Positions 37,250 to 49,288 of a stretch of DNA of 64,000 nt are shown here, piece after piece (the first letter of the stretch is position 1; the number at the start of each line of letters is the position of its first letter). The stretch comes from Viola odorata. Taxonomy: Eukaryota; Streptophyta; Magnoliopsida; Malpighiales; Violaceae. The position numbers and the translations under genes are program-made. The notes under the pieces were generated by a model, which did not search any database, was not told the origin of the DNA, and was given only the letters and a program-made list of their open reading frames with translations. The stretch covers positions 15,116,186 through 15,180,185 of the forward strand of contig OY829539.1 of NCBI GenBank assembly GCA_963691705.1, given 5' to 3'.

Positions 37250-38157
37250 TGATACGATCATGCATGGCTTCACTTTGGTGATGAACGAGTATACGTTCGG
37301 AGGCCGAGAGACATGCTTGGGGCTACCAAAAGTGGGCGAGATTCGTGCCAACCTGAGGCCACCCGCTTGGCCGAGTTTCCTTCGCCAAAAGCCAACAATG
37401 CATATTTTGGCAAAATAGCCATGGATAGCGTGATCACGCCAACGTCTTGACATGATCACGCCAATGTGAGCTCGGGGCCAATATGACCTTCTATTTTGAG
37501 TGTGATCACGTTATCTGCTAGGCGTGATCACGCTATCGTGTGCTCAGATTGGTGAAAACCTTCTGTTTTGGGCGTTATCAAGTTATCTCTAAGCGTGATC
37601 ACGCTATCCCCTCGTCAGAAATCCGAAACTATATTTTAGACGTAATTTTGAAGCTCCTATAAATAGCTTCCTACTTCATTTTTTGTAATTAGTTTTTTTA
37701 AGAGTATTTATTGCTTGCGTTAGAGATTACTCCTCCCTCTAAACACCTTGAAATCTCCTTGTAAGGATCAAGCTTAGGAGGCTCCTTGATTCATTGCAAG
37801 TAAAAACCTCTTACCTTCTATCTTTAATTACTTGTTCTTGTTTACAATTGAATAGAACTTTTAGGTAATTTTTTATTGATTGAATATTATGGATTCCCAT
37901 TGGTGGATGATTGAATACAAGTTGATTTGGATGTTTATCTATTGATTGATCATTTTCGATTGGATTATTAATCGCAAATCATCTCTTAAATTCCCAGATT
38001 TTTGTTCTTCTTCCTTCTCTAAAATCCGTTGCGTTTCTGCTCTAATCCATTTCTGATTCTTGTATTTCTTGTTCAAAATTGATTGGGTTTTATCGGGTAA
38101 CTCAAGCTAGATCTATTGGCACGATCCAACTCATTAAAATGAGGTCGGATCGCATCA
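37250..38157 (+). repeat. 3' LTR of the gag-only element
   Basis: 908 bp. It matches the 5' LTR but carries an extra stretch of about 80 bases near 37530-37610, apparently a local duplication of the palindrome-bearing U3 segment. Sequence divergence from the 5' LTR is easily seen, so this element is older than the copia one. Confidence 0.85.
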
Positions 38158-39005
38158 CACATGGTATAAAATGTGCCATTTTAGAAAATCTATCAACCAT
38201 AATAAAAATTGAATCATTACCATGTCAATATCTAGGCAATCCTAACACGAAGTCCATAGAGAAGTGTAGCCACGGGTGTTGACTCATGGGAAGGGGCATA
38301 TGTACCGCATGGTACATTGATCTAGATTTAGCTTGTTTACATGCAATGAAATGGTTCACAATCTTAACAACATCATTTTGCATCCATGGCTAAAAGAAGT
38401 GAGATTTTAGAGAATGCAATGTCTTAGTGATGCCAAAATGTGCATGCAAGGCTCTGCAATGAGCTTCCAAAATAAGCAATTCCCTAATGCTAGATCGGGG
38501 AATGCAAAGCTTGTCATACTTGAATAAAAAATCATCACGACGAAAGAAATGAAGGTGAGGTCCACGGGCGTATGCAGCATATATATCACAAAAAATTTCA
38601 TCTTTTTCATAGAGTGCAATAAGATGTGAAAACCCACAAAATTGTGCATTTAAGGAATTTAAGAGGGCATACCTTCGTGAAAGCGCATCGACAACGATGT
38701 TTTCCTTGCCTTGCTTGTGCTTTATCATGTATGGAAATGCCTCTATGAACTCCATCCACTTCGTATGCCTCTTATTCAACTTGGCTTGTCCTTGAAGGAA
38801 TTTCAAAGACAAGTGGTCCATGTGGATGATGAATTGGGCGGGTAGAAGGTAGTGCTCCCATACCATGAGTGATCTCACCAAGGCATACAACTGTTAGTCA
38901 TATGTGGAGTAGTTGAGTTGCGCACCACTCAACTTCTCGCTAAAGTAGGCAATTGGTCGTCCTTCTTGTGTCAAAACAACGTCAATACTAATGCCACTCG
39001 CGTCA
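38158..39005 (-). pseudogene. Gypsy RNase H, H2C2 and integrase start
   Basis: On the minus strand 38890-38390 gives RNase H end (HMDHLSLKFLQGQAKLNKRHTK fragments, then NIVVDALSRR) and the zinc-binding region (LILEAHCRALHAHFGITKTL). 38389-38158 continues into integrase (KMAHFIPC), where the LTR element cuts it. To the right the RNase H start (near 39000) is cut by the solo LTR. Frames are mostly open but punctuated by stops. Confidence 0.8.
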
Positions 39006-39010
39006 CATTC

Positions 39011-40364
39011 TGATGTGATCACCGATGCACGAACCTTAGACTCCCCGGTGCGAGGACCAATCATCCAGAGCATGACCTATCGGGAGGAATGTGAACATAT
39101 CAGGAGAGGTCTATCGGGAGCCATAGGTCATCTATCAGGAGACATGGGCCACCTGTCGGGAGGCATGCCTGTTATCGGGAGCCTATCGGAAGACATTGTC
39201 GAGGCCAGCACCAACCTTAGGTCCTTTGTGAAAGCTATCGAGAAAGGCCACCTATCGGGAAGAAGGCAAGCTATCGGGAACCTATCGGCAGACATAGGCA
39301 AGCCCAGCGCCAACCCTACGTCCCTCATGCAAGCTATCGGGAGAAGCCTAGGCTACCCATTGCATAGAACAGGCCTACCGGGAGCCATAGGCCATTTATC
39401 GGGAACTGCGGGAGCAATAGACCAGTCATTACGTGCTATCGGGAAAACCCTAGGTTATCCTCGGATGACTCATACCTTGGTCGGGCAACCCACGGAGGCT
39501 TTTTACGAGCCTCATGTCTACTGCGACCATTATATGAAGCAGTGTGGCATCCATCGCAGCCCTCGCAGACCTCATGTCCATCGTGGCCCACGCATGAGAA
39601 ACTATCAGGAGCCACCTGCGCAAGGCATGAAGCCCCTTCACGCGCATCGCAGCTAGCCTTGGCCTCATACCCTCCTCGGCCACACCATGATGTTCCTCGC
39701 ACTAACCCTACTAAACCAAGAACTCCTCCGAGACCGCGACTATTCGGACCCCAATCAAACACAACAAGCTTGGGCCGTTTCCATCCATTTTTGAGCAACT
39801 GTCATGGGCCCTAGACAACCCATCTTAAGGCCTTGAACTTCCATGGAAAATGCGTCCCTCACTAAGGGAACTTTCGTCATAAGGCAATTTTTGCTACCCT
39901 AAGTATAAAAGCCAAACTTAGTTACTATTTTCATTAGTTTAGATAGTCCGCAAGTAAAAGCCAAACTTTCGTCATAAGGTTTGATACTCCGCAAGTAAAA
40001 CGTAAACCATCAACCTTTGTATTTGTGTGTAATCATTTGCTAGCCGTTCTTGTAAATGAAACCCTTGTGAAATATATGTGTATGTTTTTGTCCATTTCCA
40101 AATCTCTACCCGTGTGTTCAATATGCATTTCAATATTCTTCACCGCGCTCAAGTCCTTCCATATTTCCCTTCTTGTTTAACTCGATAGTATTCTTCCTTC
40201 TCTTGTCTAACTCTGCTTCCATTCTACTGCGTGTCCGTACCATCTTCTTCCCTCCTTTATGTTTGGTTGTATGTCGTTTCTCGTCTAGTGAACTCTCGGG
40301 CTAGATCCTCAAAAGCTCCCATCTATAGATTCGGCCTACTCACACAGAGGCCAGATCGTATCAC
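39011..40364 (+). repeat. Solo LTR (1,354 bp) with internal degenerate repeats
   Basis: Begins TGATGTGATCACCG and ends CCAGATCGTATCA. It is flanked by a perfect 5-bp duplication CATTC (39006-39010 and 40365-40369), so the insertion is certain. The ends belong to the same TGATRYGATC...GATCGYATCA group as the LTRs at 32468 and 44620. The U3 part (39070-39440) is packed with copies of CTATCGGGA separated by variable spacers. An open frame of 221 codons across it (38991-39656) is a by-product of this repeat and starts outside the LTR, so it is not called a gene. Confidence 0.9.
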
Positions 40365-40369
40365 ATTCC

Positions 40370-41160
40370 AACTTAAATGCTTTGGTGAAGTTGGGAAGGT
40401 CCAACACCAATGAGCTCATGAGTCTTTCCTTCAACTCATTGAAAACCGCATCTTGTCTTTCTCCTCATTGAAACGCCATGTCCTTTTTAGAGAGTTCATT
40501 CAATGGTGCGGCAATGGTTGAGAAATTTGGGACAAACAGGTGATAGAAGCTTGCTAATCCATGGAAGGACCGCACCTCACTAGCATTTTTAGGGTTAGGC
40601 CACTCCCTAATTGCTTTCACCTTCTCATCATCAACTTGCACTCCTTCAGTGCTCACTACAAAACTAAGAAAATGCACACGGTCTAAGCAAAAATCACACT
40701 TAACTAATTTCGCATACGATTTGTGTGTGCATAAGTTGTCAAGAATCGTGCGCAATTGCAAAACATGATCTTCAAGTGTGGGACTATACACAAGAATGTC
40801 CTCAAAATACACAACAACATATTTTTCAATAAAGTCCCTTAACACAAAATTCATTAATCTCATAAAGGTACTTGGAATATTGGATAGACTGAATAGCATT
40901 ACCAACCATTCATACAAACCATATTTCATTTTTAATGTCGTCTTCCACTCATCACTTTAAAACATCCTTATTTGGTGGTAGCTGCTCATGAGGTTTATCT
41001 TGGAGTACACTTGGCTCCCACTCAATTCATCTAGCATGTCATCTAGGCACGAAATTGGATGTTTATAGCACACTATGATTTTGTTGATAGCGTGGCAGTC
41101 CACACACATACGCCAAGACCCATCTTTCTTTGGCACCAATAAAACAGGTACATACGCCAA
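40370..41160 (-). pseudogene. Gypsy reverse transcriptase with altered catalytic residues
   Basis: Minus-strand frames 41160-40957 and 40929-40465 encode a Ty3/gypsy reverse transcriptase ([22 protein letters not shown], then LRTILDNL and [20 protein letters not shown]). A stop lies between the two frames near 40940. Motif A reads SKINL where SKIDL is expected, and motif C reads YFED where YFDD or YVDD is expected. Both changes hit catalytic aspartates, so the enzyme would be inactive even if translated. Confidence 0.88.
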
Positions 41161-41243
41161 GGCCCATGCTTTCCCTTATGAACCCCTTGCTCAATTTGCT
41201 CATCAACTTGTCTTTGTAGTTCTTTGGTCTCCTCCGGATTGCA

Positions 41244-42389
41244 TCAGTATGCTGGCCGGTTTGGTAGGGTTGCGCCGGGATCCAGATCTATCTTATGCTC
41301 AATACCGCGTGTGGGAGGTAAGCCACTCGGCATCTTAGCGGGGAAGACATCATCGTATTTCTGCAAAAGCTCAACAATTTGATTAGGTAGGGAAGAAGGA
41401 AGGTTAGTTGAAGAATTTAGACACTGTGACTTGTACCAGAGTACAAGGCACAACTTATTCACGAGGAGTGCATGCCTCACATCCTTTCCTCTCGCAATTA
41501 CACTCAAGTGTTTGGTCTCACCCTCTATACCATTCTTGCTTTTGTCATGGCGTGTATTTTCCTCCTTTATCTCTCTTTTCTTTTCAACCGCTTTTTGCTC
41601 ACTCACACTCGGCTTGCCATGCTCAATCTTTTCATGGTGGTTTTTAAGCTCACTACTCACATTTCTCCCTCCACTCTTCTCTCATTTTTCTCATCAAATG
41701 AAATTTCGCACTCGCTTTCTCCATGTATCTTTGGTCTTCATGTACTTGTGCGGAGGAAAGATTAGGGATGTTGAATTTCTTTCCACGGTGAGTCAAGTGA
41801 ATTTTATTGGTGCGGCCGTCGTGCACCACATGGTGATCAAACTGCCACGGTCGGCCTAACAAGAGATGACTCGCATCCATTGAGACTATAGTATAAAGCC
41901 TCTCGTCTTTGTAGCCTCCCATATTGAAGGCTACAAGGACTTGTTCCTTGAGCCTCACCTCTCCCTCATCATTAAACCAATGCAAGGAATATGGCTTTGG
42001 ATGCGGTAAAGTAGGCAAATTGACTTTGTGGACTAGGAGATGACTAGCCGCGTCTACAACACTCCCATTATCAACAATAAGTGAGGCTACCTTACCTTGA
42101 ATCTCACACCTCGAATGAAAAAGGTTTTCCCTTTGTCCTTTGCATTCGACCTCACATTTCAATTGAGCATTCATGCTCCATCTTACAACTAATGTCATGG
42201 CCATTGCGGGACTGATTTCCTCTTCACTACCTTTGGTTTCATATTCCTCTCCCTCAACTTCTTCTCCACATGACTCACTCTCACTCTCGGAATCAAATAA
42301 CCCTTCTCAGACAAATATGACCCGACGGTTTGGGCATTCGGAGGAAATCTTTGATACAATCCTAGTTGCCTAGGATGCGTAACACACAC
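41244..42389 (-). pseudogene. Gypsy protease and protease-RT linker
   Basis: Minus strand 42204-41653 contains an aspartic protease (VASLIVDNGSVVDAAS, then DASHLLLGRPWQFD). 41660-41244 holds the charged linker and the start of the RT region (LLQKYDDVFPAKMPSGLPP). 42389-42195 adds a short gag-side piece (TVGSYLSEKGY). The full gag is missing, and the element ends against the LTR-like block at 42367-43551. The whole minus-strand element spans 32091-42389 with two later insertions. Confidence 0.8.
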
Positions 42390-43551
42390 TTTGTGATCTA
42401 GTTCAAGGCTTGGATTTCGATGCGGAAATAGATAGACTCAATCTTTAATGTTTAACCCTGATAACAACCTATGCTAACCAACCTAAATGTATTAAGTGAG
42501 GTTCTAGATCGGATCTCTAACCCTATATTCAACCTATGAATATCAATCTAGGTGAAACAAATCAATGGGGGTGAACTTTCGGGTTTTACTTGCTAACCTA
42601 ATCGAGTGTTCTAACTCAAATAGGAACAAGGTTTATGCATGAACAATTGGGAAAAACATTCTCTATATTTGATTTATCAAAAAGGGTCTGATTTACAATG
42701 AGCACAAAAGGCTCTATATATAGGCACTAGCCCAAATACAAGTTTAATTATAACTATAAGTTCTAATTCTACTAGGAATAGAAGTTCTACTTAAGTTACA
42801 AGTCTAAGAACTAAATAATAATTACATAAATAATTAAATAAACATTCTAGAAGCTCATAATAGCTTTCGCACGGTTGGTCTCCAAGATGGGTTGCAATCT
42901 CTAAGTCGCGGGCTGTCGCGCGTTCACACTGCGCATGAAAATGTCAACTCAGGCTAACTTTTGTTCCACTCGTCTGATTGGACTGAAACGTGTTCCAAAC
43001 GAAAGCCAACATCCAAAAATAGTAGGAAGAGTGCTTTCGTCCTGGTCTGGGATGAATAGGTCTGAAATAGCTCGTGTGGCATTGACTGACGTGTTTGATA
43101 GTCCAAATCCTAGTAGGACTCTATCTGCAAAAATGTAGGTCCTGGTTATCTCTAAAACGGTTAGTGCGTTTGGACTCAAATTTGGACAAACGCTTTCTGA
43201 CATCTTGAAGTTTATGAATCCAAGTGGATCACAAGCTTTTAACCTTGCTATGACCGATCTGGCTCAGACACAGTCGCCTGGTGCGTCTGTGCGTTGACTG
43301 CTTGTGTACGAGAATGTCACCATAGGTTATCTTGCAAATGTCCTCAAACTTTTCCACGGCTCTCCTAAGACATCAATCGGTCTTGTATTTACTTTGGATC
43401 CTCGATTGAAGCCTCTCTTCCATGAGTTATCTCGGATGGACGCTAATGATGCAATCCTTGGGTGCTAGCATAGAACCCGAGGTCACTCAATACCGATCTA
43501 GTTCTTCTATAAGTTCGAGACACGTAATAGTCTGTAAGATCCCACCTTACA
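42367..43551 (-). repeat. LTR-like block, minus strand (tentative)
   Basis: Read on the minus strand from TGTAAGGTGGGATC (43551) it contains a TATATATAG box near 42720 and ends about GCATCCTAGGCA (42367). The layout is that of an LTR. No second copy and no matching duplication were found, so the boundaries are a guess. Confidence 0.4.
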
Positions 43552-44210
43552 CTCCGTCTTTGATAGATTTGAAGGAGTCCACCTTCGGATAGTTGGTGAG
43601 GTTAATGGTTGGCAAATCTCCGTTTGAGCCAACCCACAATCTCCATGAACGTCTAGCCCTGTAGCTGCCCGCACACTTAACGCTCAGCACCATGAACGCA
43701 AGCAACGCTAACGCTCAGCCCTGTGAATGAAGCAAACCAACACTCAACCTTGTGAATGCTAGCTTGACGATCAGCCCTGTGTCGTCTTATGATCCCTTAC
43801 CCCCTCCCACACTTATCCCCATAAGTGCCACGCAGGTAACCGTCACGCTCCTCACGCACCTTCCACACCTATCTCCGTAGATGCCACGCGAATCACGCCC
43901 TAACCGCACCTCCCACGCTATCCCTGTAACGCCATAGTTAAGTTACACAAGATAAGTTGCTTGCTCTGTGAAGGCCATGAGAAGAAGAAGGCAGACGAAA
44001 GGAAACGGTGTTGGTTGGTATATGGAATTTGTGGGAACTCTAGCTTAATTTATTAATGAAGAAATGCTGCCTTTAAATAGGCGCAAAAAGTACAATAGTT
44101 ACAAGTTCTAATTCTACTATGACTAGAAGTCTTAAGTCTAATATAACTCTAACTTAATTAATTAAATAAAATAAATACAATATTTATTCTATCTAAATAT
44201 ATACAAAGTC

Positions 44211-44257
<47 letters not shown>

Positions 44258-44619
44258 ACACCAACAAACACTTTTGTGCATAGGTTATATATATATATAA
44301 ATTATTTGTTAGTGACCTAATTATAAATTGATAAACATTAGTGTCTAAAAATTAACTAAAGTGTGTATATGTAATCGTATTATTTAACGTTATATATATA
44401 TATATATTAGAAAAAACATAATACTAATTAATATACAATTAATTAAATTATAATTTATAGCTTACAAAATAGTTTTATAGGAAAGTTTAATTTCAATTAC
44501 ATTTTAAATAGAATAAACAAATTTAAATAAAAATATTGTTATTAAAAAACAATTATATTAAAAAAACGTAAGTTATTGACGGATATTCCGTCGAAAAAAA
44601 TTTAGGTTTCGACGGAGTT
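43552..44619. other. Intergenic DNA with loose repeats and an AT microsatellite
   Basis: 43640-43790 carries loosely repeated words such as GCTCAGCCCTGTGAATG at irregular spacing. 43800-43940 is C-rich. 44050-44620 is AT-rich and ends with an inverted pair GACGGATATTCCGTC/TTTCGACGGA just before the next LTR. No gene was recognised. Confidence 0.4.
44214..44254. repeat. (TA)n microsatellite
   Basis: A pure TA dinucleotide run of about 41 bases in AT-rich DNA. Confidence 0.95.
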
Positions 44620-45666
44620 TGATACGATCACGCCTAGATCCATTTTGGTGATGGGTGAGCCCACATACGGAGGCTAAGAGACATGCCTGGTACCATCCAA
44701 AATAGGTGAGATCTGTACCTACTAGAGGTCACCCGCGTGGCCGAGCTTTCTGTCAAATGACAAGTTCAGGAACTACCGGAAAGGTTCAGAAGAGTTACCA
44801 GGAATAAACATTACTAGGAGCCATCAACTATCAGGAGTCTTCGGGATAGTTACTGGGAGCAGTCACTTACTAGAAGATTTTGGGAAGTTAACGGGAGTAC
44901 GCATACAGCTAGGAGCGACCAACTATTGGAAACTCGGGGGGTATCGAGAATGCATATCTTTCAGGAAAGGGGTACTTATCGGGAACTGTGGGAAAGTATC
45001 GGGAACCAATAATCGGTAAGTACTATCAAGAACCATTCGGGAAGCTACATACCGACAGCCAACCTAAGTTGCCGACAGCTGATAACCAACCCACCCCTTA
45101 TCGGGTCCATTCCTACTTACCGTTAGCTACCACCACTAGACAACATATTGGGCCATTTCTGCAACTTAGTATAAATAGCTAGACTCCTTTTTTGTTTAGG
45201 CAGTTTTTGTATAAAGTGTTTCTTGCTTGCATAGAGAATACTTCGCCCTCTAAACACTAGAAACTCACCTTGTGAGAATTAAATCCAGAATGCGACTTGA
45301 TTCATTGCAAGTAAAATATCCACCGTCTTCAACCTTTGTTTTAGTGTTTGTGTGTTCAATCCTTTGCAACTTTCGGGATATTTGTGATTCGATCAATATC
45401 TTCGATTTCTGTAGTTGGATGTTTACTAGCAAGTGTGGTTTGATTGTTTATTGTTGATCGACCAATTGTAAATTCCATCGTTATTATTCCATTTCCTTGT
45501 TCATTGTCATCGAGATAATTCCGCTGCATCCTTCATCTTTTCATTTTCGCTTCATTCTTCAATTCTGTTTATAATCCATTCGTGTTTAATTGATAACTCG
45601 AGCTAGTTCCTTAGCTGCAAAGCTCAATCGCATCCGATTCTTCGAAAGGGAACTAGGATAGCGTCA
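44620..45666 (+). repeat. 5' LTR of the nested gypsy element
   Basis: 1,047 bp, starting TGATACGATCACGCC and ending GGATAGCGTCA. U3 (44760-45010) carries degenerate repeats around ACTATCGGGA/GGTACTTATCGGGA words. The TATA region is near 45170 (AGTATAAATAG). The first 710 bases match 60000-60713. Confidence 0.85.
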
Positions 45667-46628
45667 TATGGTAGCGAAGCTTTGCTGGTTTGAGTTATCA
45701 GTTAGGATTCTGATTTCTGTTTCAATCTATACAAATTTCTGTTAAAAATCATTCTTTTTATAAGATCCCCGTTAATCTTGAGTTGAATTAGCTATTGGTG
45801 AAGTTTTAAACCATTTCAGCACTAGATTTGGAAGTTGCAAATTTCTAGATTTTGGTGTTCTTGGTGTTCATCTAGCTAACGGGTTTTTCATTGATCTTCA
45901 ACCGAATTTTCTTCTTCCTTCTTGGTTGAAATTTCTTGTGCTGAGTCTTAAAAGTGTTTAGAGTCCAGAGTATTGCATTCCACAATTATTTTCCCAATTT
46001 TCAAGAAAATTCCAAAAATTCCAGCCAGGTACCATAGCTTGTGTTCTTGAGATTTCTTGACCTGGTTGTGAGAAAAGTAGTGCTTGATCCATTCCTTTCA
46101 ACCGATTTCATTTAATTGTGTTTATAGAACCAACAACATTCACTTTTATTCCTGCCACCATAATATTTTCTTCTTTGATTACAACAACCACTGACAGTTG
46201 TAGAAAAGAAAAAAAAAAGGATAAAAAAAAGAAAAGAAAAGAAAAGAAAAGAAAAAAAGAATAGAGAAGAAACGAGAAAAGAACTATATCGGGAGATCAA
46301 GACAAAGTCAAACGGATTAGGCTAATTTAACGCTTGACTTCCATTCCTTGAGCCTGGTTTACTTTCAGTTTTCCTTCTTTTGCTTCTAAGTCTTCATTTG
46401 TGTGCCTTTCTTGTGGAGTCTTGTGGTGGATATTTTGAAACGAAAGGATTGATTGACAGTGAACCATCGGGTTGGACAAACTTGTAAACACCATATCAGA
46501 AATAGGAATTGACCGAATTTGTGAGAACAACATTTTTTAGAGTTTTAAACACGAGCACAAACACGTAAGGATGTGTGATTTCGCTAACACGTAACTATAT
46601 GTATAGCTTGTTTTATTTTGCAGGTAAA

Positions 46629-48213
46629 ATGTCACTAGAGAGTGATTGTGAATCGTGTGACCAAGGAGCATGCTAATGGTGATGGTGGTTATGATTCTTA
46701 CGGTGATGCTTGCTGACATTCCAATGGTGATGAGGAGTACAACCCGTATGGTGAAGGTGAATATGAGCATAGTATTGATAGTGCGGACGAATACCGAGAT
46801 CAAGATGTCGCAAGTTATAGTGAGTATGAAGACTACAAAGAGCCTCAAAGTCCTCATGTCTCAAGCTATGGCTTAGGTTCCATTTCCGATCAAAGCCTTA
46901 GCCATGACCCCAATTCTAGACAACATGTCCTTTACTCAAGCACACAAGTCCAAAGGAATCATGATAGAACCCAAAGCCAGTATCCTCCTCACCCATCCTA
47001 CTTACCGGTATCCTCACGGAACCATTCCCATATCCTTTCTAGTCCTCTTGTGTCTACCGGTACTTCTCCAACCCACATACCGGTACTTTCCAACAGACCA
47101 TTCCACGTCCCGATAGTGTCCAACAAACCATCCCAAGTCCGATATCCTCCTCAGCCAAGCTATGAGCTAGGTTCCATTTCCAATCAAAGCCTTGGCCATG
47201 ACCCCTCTACCAGTGGTCGCCCCCCTCAAGACCACACCACTTCTTAGCACTGACAGTTCCAGCTTCCTATTTTTAGAGTTACCTCCTACCCAGCTGAATT
47301 TATTGAGTGGGAATACCACCTTGTAAGAACATTTGATTGTCATTAATTGTCAAAAGAAAAGAAAATCAGACTTGTTGTCAAAACATTTGATGATGATGCC
47401 TATGATTGGTGGTACCGTATAACCCATGAAGGAAAAAGGACCAGAACCTGGGAAGAAATGCGGCATATAATGAGAACGGTTTGTACCTTCTCACCATCGG
47501 TAGAAATTGGAGAGCAAGTATTTTTCTATCCGATAGGGGTCCAAATCTATGCAAGAGTACTTTGATGAGTTCGATAACTTGCTCATCATGACTAATATTC
47601 AGGAAGATGAGAGCGTGATCATGGAAAGGTTTAAGAATGGATTGAATGAAAGAGTACGATGCCAACTTGCACGTTATGAGTTTTCAAGCCTGCAATCCAT
47701 GTACCGTTTTGCTTTGAAAGTGCAGAGCCGTGAGTTCTTGTCTTCTCCTTCCGCTCTCGTTGAACATAAGCTGCACTCAGCACACAATGAGCAAGCCACC
47801 TCCCGAACGCGTTTCCTCAATCTTTTGAACCACATTTGATGCTTGAAAGTTGTAAATTGATTGAAAAGAATGTGGCTGAAATTACAGCAAGGGAGAGTGA
47901 GAAATCTGAGCTTGTACACATGATACAAGATGAGGGTGAGCAAGAGATAGAAGAAGAGGAGTGTGAGCAAGAGAAGAAAGTAAGCGATGAGCAAAATACA
48001 CGGCATGAATACAGCAAGCATGTCATTGAGAGTGAGCGAATTGAGCAAAGGGAGAGTGAAGAAAGTGAGCTAGAAAGGAGTGAGCAAATTGAGTATGTTT
48101 TACCAAATGTTATTTCTAACCTTTCTCCTCTACCCATGCCAATTGTTTTGCCTAGGAAACAGGTTGTAACTGTACCTTCAAAAGGGGTACTAGATGGCAT
48201 GCCAATCCTAGGG
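46629..48213 (+). pseudogene. Gypsy gag protein, interrupted
   Basis: Frame pieces encode the acidic leader (46670-47250), the gag core (IRLVVKTFDDDAYDWWYRIT, then WEEMRHIMRTV at 47365-47480), and a downstream segment (YFDEFDNLLIMTNIQEDESV, 47550-47800). An acidic Glu-rich linker (47836-48213) follows. There are stops and frame changes near 47248, 47346 and 47565. The frame is then cut at 48213 by an inserted LTR, with TAGGG duplicated on both sides. Confidence 0.8.
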
Positions 48214-48922
48214 TGATGCGATCCGGGCTCATTTTAATGAGTCAGATCATGTCAATAGATCTAGCTTGAGTTACCAGACAAAGCTCGATCAATTATAGAC
48301 AAGAAACACAAGAATCCGATATGGAATTGGAGAAACATGCAGCGGAATTTTAGAAAATGAAGATGAATGAAATTCTGGAAATTAAAGGAAGATTTGTGGA
48401 TAGAAATTCAATTGGAATTGATCAATCATTAGGCAATCATTAAAATCAAGTTATAATCAATCATCCACCAATGGGAATCCATAATATTCATTCAATACAA
48501 ATTACCCAAGATCTAATCAATCTTAAGCAAGAACATGAAATTAAAAGATTGAAGGTAAGAGGTTTTACTTGCAATGAATCAAGGAGCGTCCAAAGCTTGA
48601 TCCTTACAAGGTGAGTTTAGGGTGTTTAGAGGGAAGAATAATCTCTAACTCTAGCAATAAAAACTCAACCAAAACTAAGGAAAGAAATGAAGAAGAGAGA
48701 TATTTATAAGAGGTGTCAAAAGGCCTTGAAAAACTAATTTTTGCCCACCAAAATAGGCATTGGCGTCATGACGCTAAGGCCTTAGTGTCATGGCGCCAAG
48801 AGACTGCACTAACCACCCAAAATTCTAGTGGCTAGCGTCATGACGCTAGTGGCTTGGCATCATGACGCCAACCACTGCCCAAAAATGCCAAACTTGGCTT
48901 TTCACGGAGGAAACTCGGCCAC
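48214..48922 (-). repeat. Inverted LTR, left copy
   Basis: On the minus strand this is an LTR of the TGATRCGATC...GGATCGCATCA group, from its 3' end (TGATGCGATCC at 48214 on the plus strand) to within about 110 bases of its 5' end, where it is cut near 48922. It differs from the LTR at 32468 by carrying GCGTCATGACGC-type palindromes (48770-48870) in place of GTGATCACG words. It matches the right copy at 58880-59654 closely. Confidence 0.8.
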
Positions 48923-49288
48923 TCTCGTATCTCATGTCTCATTGCTCTCCAGCCTCTACTAGGAAGCCACTCTTGTATTTGATCTCAATCTCTGAATCCG
49001 CTTTCTTGACCAAGATCACTATTCTTAGCCAAGACAGTTTTATTGTTTTAATTATTTTTCTAGTTTTAGTCGTGATACAAACCCCCACTTTTCACCTAAG
49101 TATCATCACTGGAATTTACAAGCACACACAATAATTGCACCTTAACTCCCTGTGGTTCGATCATCTTACTGCTATCTAAAAACTATTTGTTCTTAGTAGT
49201 AAGTTTAACTCTTATTTATTTTTGATAGGTTCGACGTCCTGTCAAATTTTGGTGTCGTTGTCGGGGAGTTAACGGATACTGGTTATTT

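Larger units (their letters stand above)
32468..38157 (+). mobile_element. Gag-only LTR retrotransposon inserted in a gypsy integrase
   Basis: LTRs at 32468-33297 (830 bp) and 37250-38157 (908 bp) begin TGATACGATCATGCATGG and end GGATCGCATCA. The flanks CGCAT and CACAT look like a 5-bp duplication with one change. A GTAGCGGAGC primer-binding-like site follows the 5' LTR, and the polypurine GAAGGGAAAGGTGA precedes the 3' LTR. The inside carries only a gag-like frame and linker, with no reverse transcriptase or integrase, so it depends on relatives. A 1.5-kb solo LTR of another family lies inside (33663-35141). Confidence 0.85.

Noticed and set aside
39071..39440. Possible CRISPR-like array
   Set aside because: The repeated word is only 9 bases, spacing is irregular, spacers are similar to each other, and the DNA is a plant LTR.
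38991..39656. 221-codon plus-strand open frame with AIGHLSG-like repeats
   Set aside because: It begins outside and runs into a solo LTR defined by a perfect CATTC duplication, and its repeats are simply the translated CTATCGGGA array.
47836..48216. Possible independent acidic protein gene
   Set aside because: It is the Glu-rich linker that follows gypsy gag in the same orientation and is cut by the LTR insertion at 48214.
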